Shown piece by piece: positions 1-8,004 of a stretch of DNA of 32,366 nucleotides. Each line of letters begins with the position of its first letter. Within the stretch, counting starts at the first letter, position 1. Source of the stretch: Nitrospina sp. (GTDB lineage: Bacteria > Nitrospinota > Nitrospinia > Nitrospinales > Nitrospinaceae); contig SMVT01000106.1 of NCBI GenBank assembly GCA_004357365.1, positions 1-32,366 on the forward strand, read 5' to 3'. The position numbers were made by a program, and so were the translations under genes. The notes under the pieces are model-generated. The model was not told the origin of the DNA. It searched no databases and saw nothing but the letters and a program-made list of their open reading frames with translations.

Positions 1-2
1 AT

Positions 3-146
3 GCCGACAGGATCATCGTCCTCGACAAGGGCCGGGTGGTGGAAACGGGAAACCACAAGGAATTTATGGCCAGCGAGGGTTTGTACTGCAAGCTTTATAC
101 CCTGCGGGCGTTCGAGGATCCCATTCCCGTGGAAGACGAAGGTTGA
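3..146 (+). CDS. ABC transporter ATP-binding/permease protein, C-terminal fragment (MsbA-like)
   Basis: Only the last 47 codons are in the window; the gene enters from the left edge. The translation begins ADRIIVLDKGRVVETGNHKE, the classic stretch just after the switch histidine of ABC ATPases of the exporter type (MsbA or multidrug/lipid half-transporters), where the protein carries membrane and nucleotide-binding domains together. It ends in an acidic tail (PVEDEG). This part has no Walker motifs, so the substrate cannot be told; a lipid A or peptide exporter is plausible. It is followed after 58 bases by the GH57 gene on the same strand. This frame is too short for the ORF track. Confidence 0.8.
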   Translation, partial: ADRIIVLDKGRVVETGNHKEFMASEGLYCKLYTLRAFEDPIPVEDEG

Positions 147-204
147 GGCCGGTCCGCTTCGCATTTGAAATACACTCCCGAATGGTTCCTGCCGTTGAGG
201 CGTT

Positions 205-2343
205 ATGGAAAAATTGAAATTTCTCTTCGGCATCCACAACCACCAGCCTCTGGGCAACTTCGATCATGTCTTCGAGGACGTGTATCGCCATTGCTACCAG
301 CCTTACTTTGAAGTCCTGCAACAGTTCCCACAACTGAAAACCACCGCCCACTTCAGCGGGTGCCTGCTGGAATGGCTGCAGGGGCATCACCCCGAATACC
401 TGGACGTGATTCGCGGCCTGGTGCAGGGCGGGCAACTGGAATTGTTGAGCGGCGGGTTTTACGAACCGATTCTGTCCAGCCTGCCGGAGGAGGACGCCGT
501 CGGACAAATCCGGATGATGAACGCCTTCCTCGAATCGGAGTTCGGTTGTACTCCGCGGGGACTGTGGCTGACGGAGCGCATCTGGTCGCCGCATCTGCCG
601 AAAATTCTCGCGCAGGCGGACATCCGTTACACCCTCGTCGACGACACCCATTTTTATTACGCCGGGTTGCAGGAAAAACAGATTCACGGCTATTACCTGA
701 CGGAGAGCGAAGGCTATGCGGTAGGCGTGTTTCCCATCAGCAAAAAACTGCGCTACTCCATTCCGTTTGAACTGCCGGAGGTGACCCTGGACCATTTGCG
801 CGGGTGCCGGGAGGATTCAGGTTTCAATTTGGTGACCTACGCCGATGACGGTGAAAAATTCGGTGGCTGGCCGGAGACCTATCAATGGGTTTACGAGGAA
901 CACTATCTTCAAAAATTTTTCAAAGCGCTGGAAGAACAGTCGGATTGGCTGGAAACCCTGACCTTCGGTGAAGCCTTCGACCGGTATCCGCCGACGGGGC
1001 GGGTGTATCTGCCCATGGCTTCGTATGAGGAAATGATGGAATGGTCTCTACCTTATGAAGCGCGCCTGCGTTTCCGCGAACTCCAGGAGGCATTGAAAAA
1101 TTCGGAGGTCCCGGAGGAGGAGTTCCGGATATTTTTGCGGGGCGGCCAGTGGGATAACTTCCTGACTAAGTATGAAGAGAGCAATCACCTGCACAAGCGG
1201 ATGCTGTACGTCAGCCGCAAAGTGAAACGGTTGCCGTCCGGCCATCGGGAGGGGAGCGATGCGTTGCGTGCCCTCTACCGGAGCCAGTGCAACTGCGCTT
1301 ACTGGCACGGCCTGTTCGGCGGGCTGTATCTGAATCACCTCAGGCATGGGTTGTATTCCGAGTTGATTGCAGCGGAAAACAGCGCCGATGATTTGCTCAT
1401 GGGAAAGGACCGGGGTTTGAGTGTGGAAGCGGTGGATTTCAATTGTGACGGGTTCGAGGAAGTGATCGTCGCCAATCCTCAAATGAGTGCGTTCATTTCA
1501 CCCGCGCGAGGCGGGGCGTTGATGGAACTGGATTACCGGCCGGCCTGCTTCAATGTCAGCAACGTGCTGCGCCGTCGGCCGGAGGTGTACCATCAGGATA
1601 TCCTTGAAACGCAAGCGCAGGATGATTCCCAAGGGGATCCACACCACTCGATTCACGACCGGGTGCAGAGCAAGGAGGAGGGGCTACAGAATAAATTGAT
1701 TTATGACCGGTGGGACCGGTATTCCTTCATGGACCATTGTCTGGCGCCCGGGACCGCTTTCGAGCCGTTCCAGACCAACCGTTTCGAGGAGTTGATAGCA
1801 TTTGCGGGCCAGCCTTATCAATGGGAAGGATTGGGACCTGCAGATCCGCATGTTCCGTATCGGTTGCGCCTGACGCGGGAAGGCATGGGGCATGGGCTTC
1901 ATTTAGCGGTGGAGAAAACCTATAGGTTTGATCCGGAGCAAGCGGGTTTGGAGGTGGCTTATTCCCTTCAAAACAAGGGTGAGAAATTTTTGGAATGCGT
2001 GTGGGCGGTGGAGCATAATTTCACTTTGCTGGCCGGAGATGCACCGGACCGGAGGTACACTGCCAACGATGTGGCCATCGAGGATGCGCGGTTGCGGAGC
2101 GATGGCGTTCTGCCGGAAATCCGGAAACTGGGCATGCGGGATGAGTTTTTCGGATTCGAACTGCAAATGCTATACAGTCCTGCGGTGGAATTGTGGCGGT
2201 TCCCGGTGGAGACGGTATCGCAATCCGAGAAAGGGCTCGAGAGCATCTATCAGGGTTCCTGCATTACCGGTTGTTGGCAGGTTCGGTTGGAGCCTGGACA
2301 GAGCCTGGAATTAAACGCCCGAGTGACGATACCAAAGATATAA
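205..2343 (+). CDS. GH57 family 4-alpha-glucanotransferase / alpha-amylase
   Basis: A 712-residue cytoplasmic enzyme (no signal peptide) acting on alpha-1,4-glucans, either transferring maltooligosaccharides or hydrolysing them. The N-terminus has the GH57 signature GIHNHQP (9-15). WLTERIW holds the probable nucleophile Glu124, and TYADDGEKFG holds the probable acid, Asp214 or Asp215. The order of a GH57 barrel (about 1-300), a helical linker region (DUF1925-like) and a long beta-rich C-terminal half (DUF1926-like, about 400-712) matches the Thermococcus litoralis 4-alpha-glucanotransferase and Dictyoglomus AmyA type, which are of similar length. The ATG has a GAGG ribosome site four bases upstream. 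Glycogen or maltodextrin turnover is the likely role. Which of the two activities it has cannot be decided from sequence alone. Confidence 0.9.
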   Translation: MEKLKFLFGIHNHQPLGNFDHVFEDVYRHCYQPYFEVLQQFPQLKTTAHFSGCLLEWLQGHHPEYLDVIRGLVQGGQLELLSGGFYEPILSSLPEEDAVGQIRMMNAFLESEFGCTPRGLWLTERIWSPHLPKILAQADIRYTLVDDTHFYYAGLQEKQIHGYYLTESEGYAVGVFPISKKLRYSIPFELPEVTLDHLRGCREDSGFNLVTYADDGEKFGGWPETYQWVYEEHYLQKFFKALEEQSDWLETLTFGEAFDRYPPTGRVYLPMASYEEMMEWSLPYEARLRFRELQEALKNSEVPEEEFRIFLRGGQWDNFLTKYEESNHLHKRMLYVSRKVKRLPSGHREGSDALRALYRSQCNCAYWHGLFGGLYLNHLRHGLYSELIAAENSADDLLMGKDRGLSVEAVDFNCDGFEEVIVANPQMSAFISPARGGALMELDYRPACFNVSNVLRRRPEVYHQDILETQAQDDSQGDPHHSIHDRVQSKEEGLQNKLIYDRWDRYSFMDHCLAPGTAFEPFQTNRFEELIAFAGQPYQWEGLGPADPHVPYRLRLTREGMGHGLHLAVEKTYRFDPEQAGLEVAYSLQNKGEKFLECVWAVEHNFTLLAGDAPDRRYTANDVAIEDARLRSDGVLPEIRKLGMRDEFFGFELQMLYSPAVELWRFPVETVSQSEKGLESIYQGSCITGCWQVRLEPGQSLELNARVTIPKI

Positions 2344-2374
2344 AGAAAAAGTTGGAAATGAAAAGCAGGAGGGA

Positions 2375-2797
2375 TTAATCCTCGCCCGGATCGGCGCCAT
2401 TGAGAAAACCGATCAAGTGGGCTCTTTTTTCCTGGTTGCCGCGGCGGTAAATGCGCACCACCTTTTCGATCACATCCCGTAATTTCCTATCCTCCCCATA
2501 ATCCTGGGCGGCCTCTTGGACCAGCGCGCCGTCATCCAGGTCGGACACGCCCTTGCGTTCGTAGTTCATAGGACCTTTGCCCAGCAACAGCCAGATGATG
2601 TTTAAATCGGAGTATTGGTAGAGTTTGGCGATGGTGTCTGCCGAGGGCAGGGATTTGTTGTTTTCAATGTCGGACAGGGAGCCCTGCGAGATTTTGATCA
2701 GTTTAGCCAGTTCATACGATTTGAGCGGGAGGGTTTTGCGCCATTGCCGGAGACGTGTCCCCAGGTTTTTTGCAGTCCCCTTTCTTTTATCTTGCAT
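2375..2797 (-). CDS. XRE-family helix-turn-helix transcriptional regulator
   Basis: A DNA-binding regulator of about 140 residues. The N-terminal half is a cro/C1-type HTH (LGTRLRQWRK, then ELAKLIKISQGSLSDIENNK and LPSADTIAKLYQYS), followed by NIIWLLLGKGP, a pattern common in phage-CI-like repressors. The remainder is short and acidic with a basic helix (VVRIYRRGNQEKRAHLIGFL); there is no LexA-type peptidase domain, so it is not an SOS-cleaved repressor. The ORF track starts at 2815; I prefer the ATG at 2797 (MQDKRKG), which has a weak ACAGG site upstream, while the 2815 start has none. A perfect palindrome 40-55 bases upstream is a good autoregulatory operator candidate. The gene converges on the GH57 gene with 31 bases between them. 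Targets are unknown. Confidence 0.85.
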   Translation of the reverse strand: MQDKRKGTAKNLGTRLRQWRKTLPLKSYELAKLIKISQGSLSDIENNKSLPSADTIAKLYQYSDLNIIWLLLGKGPMNYERKGVSDLDDGALVQEAAQDYGEDRKLRDVIEKVVRIYRRGNQEKRAHLIGFLNGADPGED

Positions 2798-2836
2798 GAT
2801 TCGGCCTGTCGACATATAGTTTTCAAAAAAATTAAA

Positions 2837-2852
2837 TACCCTGAAAAGGGTA
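2837..2852. promoter_or_regulatory. Palindrome TACCCT-GAAA-AGGGTA, candidate operator of the XRE regulator
   Basis: A perfect 6-4-6 inverted repeat lying in AT-rich DNA 40-55 bases upstream of the XRE start codon, where a promoter for that gene would be. XRE dimers typically bind short palindromes of this size. A related sequence (AAGGTATTA) follows at about 2858. Function as an operator is inferred. Confidence 0.45.
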
Positions 2853-3439
2853 ATTCAAGGTATTATTCCACAAAAGTATATTTATTTGATTTTTTTCTGC
2901 CTGGTTAAATGCCCAGCCATTTAAAAGTAATGTTTCATTGCTGTCTTAGAGAATGCATACTTTAGATTTTTTAAAGGATTGTGTCAACATAAAAATCCGG
3001 GAAACCCTTGATAAAAAAAGGGCTTGGGTCTACCAGAAGTTCGACACCTCTAATAAACTGCATTTTAAAATTGGATATCCGAAAACTTAAACCAGAAAAA
3101 AATCGCCATTCCTAATACCATATTTAGGGTATATCCTAATCCATTTTTCCGCCGGTTTGTGGCCAAAATATTTGCCCTTCCAGACCAATAAGAGGTTCAA
3201 TTATAAAAATTTTATGAGTCTGTGCCAAGCCGCCGGGACTGAGAATCAGGCAAAGAATGGCAAGTCCTTTAAAAGATGATCCATAGTAAATTATCACTAT
3301 ATCCAAAACATAAAATTCGGATTTTATTGGGTTGATCGAATTTGTTTTAATACAAAGTCCACTCTTCTTTGGGGGATAAAAAAATCTTCATAATTGTGAA
3401 AAATTTTGAAAAACCGGACCTTTCAAACCTAAAAAAGTA
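2853..3439. other. AT-rich intergenic region, no gene found
   Basis: About 590 bases lie between the XRE regulator (reading left) and the end of nagZ (also reading left). No credible ORF, tRNA or known RNA is visible. It contains a second palindrome, TTAGG-GTATAT-CCTAA at 3124-3139, resembling the operator candidate at 2837 (both have an AGGGTA core). There is also a TTTGAAA/TTTCAAA inverted repeat at 3405-3427 just beyond the nagZ stop, which could be a weak 3' hairpin but lacks a GC-rich stem. The composition is much more AT-rich than the flanking genes. Confidence 0.5.
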
Positions 3440-4570
3440 TCATCCCGGCAGATAGGTTTGCAGTTCCTGGGCCAGGGGGCCATGGGCGGCCCGCCAGCGA
3501 TCGGGATCGGGCGGGTTGGAGGGGGGAGACGTGAGGTTCTGTTTCAATCGCAGAATCCTCTCCACGGATTGTTGAACGCGGGCGAGAGCAATGGTTCCCT
3601 TGTCCACCTCCTGCGTCAGCCGATCATGCAGGGCGCGGGCTTTTTCCATATTGTTGCATATCAAAAACATATCCAGACCGGCGTCGATGCCTTTTCGGGG
3701 CAGGGCTTTGGAATCATAATAATCGTCCACCGCTTTCATCTCCAGGTCGTCGGACATGATGATGCCCTCAAACCCCAGCCGTTGCCGCAAAATATTCTGC
3801 AGAATGGTTTTGGAAAAGGTGGCGGGGTTTTTTTCATCCCAGGCGGTGTAGATCACGTGTGCGGTCATGATCACCTCCAGTCCCCGGGCGATGGTTTCTT
3901 TAAAGGGCAGAAGCTCCACCGCCTCCAGAGTCGCCGCATCCCTTTGGACGGTCGGCAGATCCAGATGCGAATCGAGACGGGTATCGCCGTGACCGGGGAA
4001 ATGCTTGCCCACGGGGATCACTCCCTTGTCCCTGAATCCCCGGATGAACGAGTTCGCCAGCCGGGCCACGGTTTGCGGGTCGGAGGCGATGGCGCGGTCG
4101 CCGATGATGGGATTCTCCGGATGGGTGTGAACATCCAGCACCGGCGCATAATCCATATTGATGCCCACATCCGCCAGCTCGGCCGCCAGCGCCTGGCCGA
4201 AGCGAAAGGCCAGATCTTCCGACTGGGCGTTACCCACGCAACACAGCGGCGGATATTTCGTGAAGGGTTCGCTCAGTCGGGCCACCCGTCCGCCTTCCTG
4301 GTCGACCGAGATAAAGAGGGGCAATCCCGTGGAGGTGGAGGCCGCCACTTCCTGGAGATTCCGGATGAGGGTGTGCAACTGCACCGGGTTTTCATAATTG
4401 CGGCTGAACAGGATCAATCCGCCGACATGATGATTACAAATGAGGTCTTCGGTTTCCCGGTTCAGGGTGGTGCCTTCGAATCCGACCATCAACATCTGGC
4501 CGGTCCATTCGGGAATTGCGGTGGGGGTTTCCAAAAAAGGTCGCTCCGCAAATAAAAGTGGGTCCACCAT
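3440..4570 (-). CDS. nagZ: Beta-N-acetylhexosaminidase (GH3, NagZ)
   Basis: A 376-residue cytoplasmic glycosidase that removes GlcNAc from 1,6-anhydromuropeptides in peptidoglycan recycling. GH3 hallmarks are clear: FISVDQEGGRVARL (87-99); KHFPGHGDT (189-197) with the following DSH dyad (Asp200-His202), typical of NagZ-type GH3 enzymes that use His as acid/base; and IMSDDLEM with probable nucleophile Asp274. Length fits a single-domain NagZ; there is no signal peptide. The start is the track's ATG; MLMVGFEG at residue 26 is an alternative but would cut off family-like sequence. It is divergent from the ketoacyl synthase gene with about 170 bases between them. Confidence 0.93.
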   Translation of the reverse strand: MVDPLLFAERPFLETPTAIPEWTGQMLMVGFEGTTLNRETEDLICNHHVGGLILFSRNYENPVQLHTLIRNLQEVAASTSTGLPLFISVDQEGGRVARLSEPFTKYPPLCCVGNAQSEDLAFRFGQALAAELADVGINMDYAPVLDVHTHPENPIIGDRAIASDPQTVARLANSFIRGFRDKGVIPVGKHFPGHGDTRLDSHLDLPTVQRDAATLEAVELLPFKETIARGLEVIMTAHVIYTAWDEKNPATFSKTILQNILRQRLGFEGIIMSDDLEMKAVDDYYDSKALPRKGIDAGLDMFLICNNMEKARALHDRLTQEVDKGTIALARVQQSVERILRLKQNLTSPPSNPPDPDRWRAAHGPLAQELQTYLPG

Positions 4571-4670
4571 TCAGTCCGGACAGAGTAGCATCAATCCGGC
4601 CGTTTTCAAATTGTTACCGGACGTCGGTCCGGGTACCGCGGCGCACCCGATTGCCGCCTCCGGATTTTTT

Positions 4671-4700
4671 TTGTCAGGCTCAAAACAGGTGTGATAAAAT
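4671..4700 (+). promoter_or_regulatory. Sigma-70-type promoter for the ketoacyl synthase gene
   Basis: TTGTCA (4671-4676), 18 bases, then TAAAAT (4695-4700) preceded by TG, giving an extended -10 (TGATAAAAT). Predicted transcription would start near 4707, about 35 bases before the ATG at 4742. That places the track's upstream GTG (4691) inside the promoter and supports the ATG as the true start. Confidence 0.55.
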
Positions 4701-4741
4701 CCATAAAAGTATTAGGAAAATTGTTTTCAGGCCAACGCATC

Positions 4742-5992
4742 ATGTCAAGACGAGTTGTCTTTACCGGGTTGGGAGTTATCAGTCCCAACGGCACCGGTCG
4801 ACAAAAATTCTGGGACAATACCTGCAACGGCGTCAGCGGCATTGATCGTATCAGCAGTTTTGATCCATCGGGGCTGGACTGCCAGATCGCCGGGGAGGTG
4901 CGCGGTTTTGTTCCGGGCGACTTCTATTCTGAAGCCGATTTGAAAAAACTGCCGCGGGCCGTTCCCTTGGGTGTGGCCGCGTCGCAGGAAGCTTTGAAGG
5001 ATGCCGGAATCGATTTCGATGAATTCGATGAGGAGGATTTTGAAAGTCTGGGTGTGCTGGTGGGCACCGGCGGCGCGGGTTTCGACTTTTCGGAAAAGCA
5101 GTTTGCTCATTATTATGCCGGGGACCTGCACAAGATCAGCCCCTACGCCATTCCTAATTCCCTGGTGGGGATGTTGTCGAGTGAAATTTCCATTTTTTTC
5201 GGCCTGCAGGGCCGCAGTCATGTGATTTCCAACGGATGCACCAGTTCGACCGACGCGATGGGCTATGCCTTCAATGCCATCCGTTCCGGGCAGGAGGATT
5301 GGATGCTGACCGGCGGCGTGGAAGCTTGTGTGACCCCGGCCATGATGACGGGGTTTCAGCGCCTGCGGGCCAACCCGATTCATTTCAATGAGGACCCCAC
5401 CCGCGGCTCGCGTCCTTTCAACCGCGACCGGGAAGGGTTTGTGCTGGCCGAGGGGAGCTGGATGCTGGTGATGGAAGAGCTGGAGCACGCCCGAAAACGC
5501 AAGGCTCCGATCTATGCGGAGTTGATCGGTTACGGCACCACCTGCGACGCCTATCACCGGGTGGCGATCATGCCCGACGGCCGGCAGTCCACCCGCGCAT
5601 TGCAATTGGCGATGAAAGACGCACGCGTTAACGAGGAGGAGGTGGATTACGTCAATTTCCACGGCACCTCCACCGTGATGAACGATCGGATCGAAACGCT
5701 GGCGGTGAAAGGCGCATTGAACGGTTATGCCATGAAGGTGCCGGTGAGCTCCACCAAATCCATGGTGGGGCATCCGCAGGGCGCTTCGGGAGCGCTGGGG
5801 GTGGCGGTGACGGCGCTGTCTTTACGGGACGGGGTGTTGACGCCGACCATCAACCTGGAGAACCCGGATCCGGATTGCGATATGGATTACATCGCCAACG
5901 AGAGCCGGGACCAGTCCGTTCAGGTCGCCATCAGCAATTGCATTTCCTTCGGGTCGAAAAACTCGGCCCTGGTCCTCAAAAAATTCCAATGA
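4742..5992 (+). CDS. Beta-ketoacyl-ACP synthase, FabF-like (divergent)
   Basis: A 416-residue condensing enzyme of the KAS I/II fold, using acyl-ACP and malonyl-ACP in fatty-acid or related chain elongation. The catalytic triad is intact: Cys166 in NGCTSSTDA, His308 in HGTST and His344 in GHPQGASG, with the usual spacing. I start at the ATG giving MSRRVVFTGLGVISPNG, the standard family N-terminus; the track's GTG adds 17 residues lying in the promoter. Two features are unlike housekeeping FabF: the residues after the catalytic Cys (TSSTDA rather than the usual small-residue ASGAH type) and the C-terminal loop SFGSKN (402-407) instead of GFGGTN. No acyl carrier protein, reductase or acyltransferase gene is adjacent. 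It may be a specialised KAS rather than the main FabF, hence no symbol. Confidence 0.88.
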   Translation: MSRRVVFTGLGVISPNGTGRQKFWDNTCNGVSGIDRISSFDPSGLDCQIAGEVRGFVPGDFYSEADLKKLPRAVPLGVAASQEALKDAGIDFDEFDEEDFESLGVLVGTGGAGFDFSEKQFAHYYAGDLHKISPYAIPNSLVGMLSSEISIFFGLQGRSHVISNGCTSSTDAMGYAFNAIRSGQEDWMLTGGVEACVTPAMMTGFQRLRANPIHFNEDPTRGSRPFNRDREGFVLAEGSWMLVMEELEHARKRKAPIYAELIGYGTTCDAYHRVAIMPDGRQSTRALQLAMKDARVNEEEVDYVNFHGTSTVMNDRIETLAVKGALNGYAMKVPVSSTKSMVGHPQGASGALGVAVTALSLRDGVLTPTINLENPDPDCDMDYIANESRDQSVQVAISNCISFGSKNSALVLKKFQ

Positions 5993-6011
5993 ACCGGGCG
6001 GCGGCTGTCAC

Positions 6012-6272
6012 TCAACGGTAGGGCATACTGTTGCCGGACAACTGCTGACTGATATCCCGCTCGAACTGGTTTTCCTGCGTGATAAAGGTTTCCAGTTCTT
6101 TTTCGCTGTTGAACACAAACAGGCGCGGCTCTTTCTGCCCGCAGATTTCCTCGTCCTGCTCGACGGTGATTTGATTGTCTTCTTCGATCGACTTGATGAC
6201 GAATTTTTTCCGGGTATTCAACCGGGCGAATATTTTGCGATAGCTGATTTCTATATTATGTTGATGATCCAT
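6012..6272 (-). CDS. Small hypothetical protein
   Basis: An 86-residue soluble, charged protein with no recognised domain, signal peptide or membrane segment. The ATG is preceded by a strong AAGGAG ribosome site with good spacing, and the frame is open for its full length, so I take it as real. The sequence alternates beta-like stretches (KKFVIKSIEEDNQITVEQD) with an acidic helix (SEKELETFITQENQFERD). A single cysteine is present. It ends 19 bases from the 3' end of the ketoacyl synthase, on the opposite strand. Function unknown. Confidence 0.6.
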   Translation of the reverse strand: MDHQHNIEISYRKIFARLNTRKKFVIKSIEEDNQITVEQDEEICGQKEPRLFVFNSEKELETFITQENQFERDISQQLSGNSMPYR

Positions 6273-6450
6273 GCCAGAACTCCTTGGAAAAATACCACAG
6301 GGTTTTTCGGGTGATGAATATCCTTCAATCTACTCATCTGACGAATCAAAATCAACCCCTTTCGCAGCCCGCCGGCAAAATTGTCCCGGAGCGGAATAAA
6401 GGGCTTGATCCCCGCTCGGTTTGTGTTAAGATTCCGGCAGATAGAAGAGT

Positions 6451-8004
6451 TTGACGCCTGATTTCAGGCGCCTTATTGAACCCACCTGGCAAGGGAATCC
6501 GGTTCCCGCTGTTCACCGTTATTTTCTTTCAATCCTCCCCAAGTGCATCGCCGGCATGCCTCACAAACTGACCCTTCAGACCCTGGCGGAAAACCTGATC
6601 CGGGAATCCCGTGAACCGTTTTCGATCGACCAGTATATAGAGGCGATTCAAAAACGCTGGCGCCGCCGGATTGCTCCCGCCACCCTGGACCATCTGAAAC
6701 AAACCTTGGCGAACCATTCTCAGGTGATCGAAATCAACGGCACCAGTTTTCTTCCCTATCAGGCGGTGCTGGACCGGGTGGGCCATATCCCCCTGGAAAT
6801 TCAACTGAGCAAGACGGAATGGCAAAGCAGAACGATGATTCCCGGCCACCGTCTGGTGCCCTTTATTTCACCGGATCTGGAAGAGAACGAACTGACCTTT
6901 CTCGACCCGAACGGCCGCGAAATTCCCAAACGGGAGCAATCCTTTTTCATCGAAGAGGCGATCAATCTGTACCAGTATTCACATGAGAAGCATTTCCCCT
7001 ACCGGATCAAAGTCAACCAGTGGATGCCCGGTAAAAGCACATTGAACCTGACCGTCTGGGATATCCGGGATCTGCTGGCGCAACTGGAGTTTCATCCGGA
7101 GGACCGGCTGAAGGTGCGCCTGGTCGATTATGACCGGGGGATTTATTCGGTCGGCGCCTATCCCGCGGCGATGTGGAGCCAGAACCGGTTGCGGTCGCGC
7201 TCCCTGTACGTGGCGCTCGAGAACGAACTGCTGGCGGGGCTGGACCGGACCGAGGGTATGGCCTTGTCGCTGGAGAAACAAATTCTGCAGGGGTTGTTCC
7301 ATCTGGACGCCGGCCTGTTGCAGGCTCCCGCGTTTTCGCTGACCGGGCTGGTGGAATCGATTCACAACATCACCATTGTGCGCAACGAGGAGGCGGGCGT
7401 GTATTTTGCGCTGGACGGGGATTCGCCGGTCAAACCCTATACCCTGGAAAGTGTCCACCGCACGCCCCAGGGTGGGACCGGATCGCTCCAGGAAATTTTC
7501 GAGGACATGGGGCTGGCGTTCTCCGAACTGGAATTCAAAGCCATCCTGTATTCCATGATGGGGACGGAGGAATTCAATCTGGAAGAAGTGTTCGATTTGT
7601 TGTTCGGGGCGAAGAAGGATGCCTTTTACGACCAGAAACAGCACCAGGCCTTTTACCGGATGTTGCGCAAAATGTTGAATCTCATCTGCGATGAACTCAA
7701 AGGTCCGGAACCGCGGCTGGTTTGCCAGTTGCGCAACAAAATCGTTTATATGAAACTGCGCCTGATCGAAATGCTGCGGTACATCGAAGCCCAGCGGGTG
7801 TGCCTGGAGGATTTGCCCGAAGAAGTCCTGGAGCACATGGCGGACCTGGACGGGTTTTGCCTGGAAGGGTTACATCATTTGTCGGACCGTCCCCACCCGC
7901 CCAATCTCAAAGTCATACACGATTTGCGCTTGGCCCTGCAGATGGTTCAGCCCAATCTGGATTATCTGGAGGAGACGATCTTTGACCGGTTGGGAGTTTA
8001 CTGA
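6451..8004 (+). CDS. Conserved-looking hypothetical protein, 517 aa
   Basis: I do not recognise a family. It is soluble, with no signal peptide or TM segment. Residues about 38-85 (LTLQTLAENLIRE, then EPFSIDQYIEAIQKRW and LDHLKQTLANH) look like a winged-helix/HARE-type helical unit. A mixed alpha/beta middle (about 100-340) follows, with a conserved-looking GHRLVPFISP block, and the C-terminal 170 residues are helical and leucine-rich. The track start is a TTG with only a weak AGAAGAG upstream, and it overlaps a perfect inverted repeat CGCCTGA/TCAGGCG. The first in-frame ATG (6556, MPHKLTLQ) begins right before the first predicted domain but has no clear ribosome site either, so the start is unsettled. 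Its stop overlaps the miaB stop by 7 bases, convergently. Confidence 0.75.
   Translation: MTPDFRRLIEPTWQGNPVPAVHRYFLSILPKCIAGMPHKLTLQTLAENLIRESREPFSIDQYIEAIQKRWRRRIAPATLDHLKQTLANHSQVIEINGTSFLPYQAVLDRVGHIPLEIQLSKTEWQSRTMIPGHRLVPFISPDLEENELTFLDPNGREIPKREQSFFIEEAINLYQYSHEKHFPYRIKVNQWMPGKSTLNLTVWDIRDLLAQLEFHPEDRLKVRLVDYDRGIYSVGAYPAAMWSQNRLRSRSLYVALENELLAGLDRTEGMALSLEKQILQGLFHLDAGLLQAPAFSLTGLVESIHNITIVRNEEAGVYFALDGDSPVKPYTLESVHRTPQGGTGSLQEIFEDMGLAFSELEFKAILYSMMGTEEFNLEEVFDLLFGAKKDAFYDQKQHQAFYRMLRKMLNLICDELKGPEPRLVCQLRNKIVYMKLRLIEMLRYIEAQRVCLEDLPEEVLEHMADLDGFCLEGLHHLSDRPHPPNLKVIHDLRLALQMVQPNLDYLEETIFDRLGVY

Noticed and set aside
3458-4555. 365-residue plus-strand ORF opposite nagZ
   Set aside because: Shadow of nagZ; Gln/His/Gly-rich composition typical of antisense frames in GC-rich genes, with no domain.
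4691-4741. GTG start for the ketoacyl synthase
   Set aside because: It lies within a good promoter (TTGTCA-18-TAAAAT), and the family N-terminus begins at the ATG at 4742.
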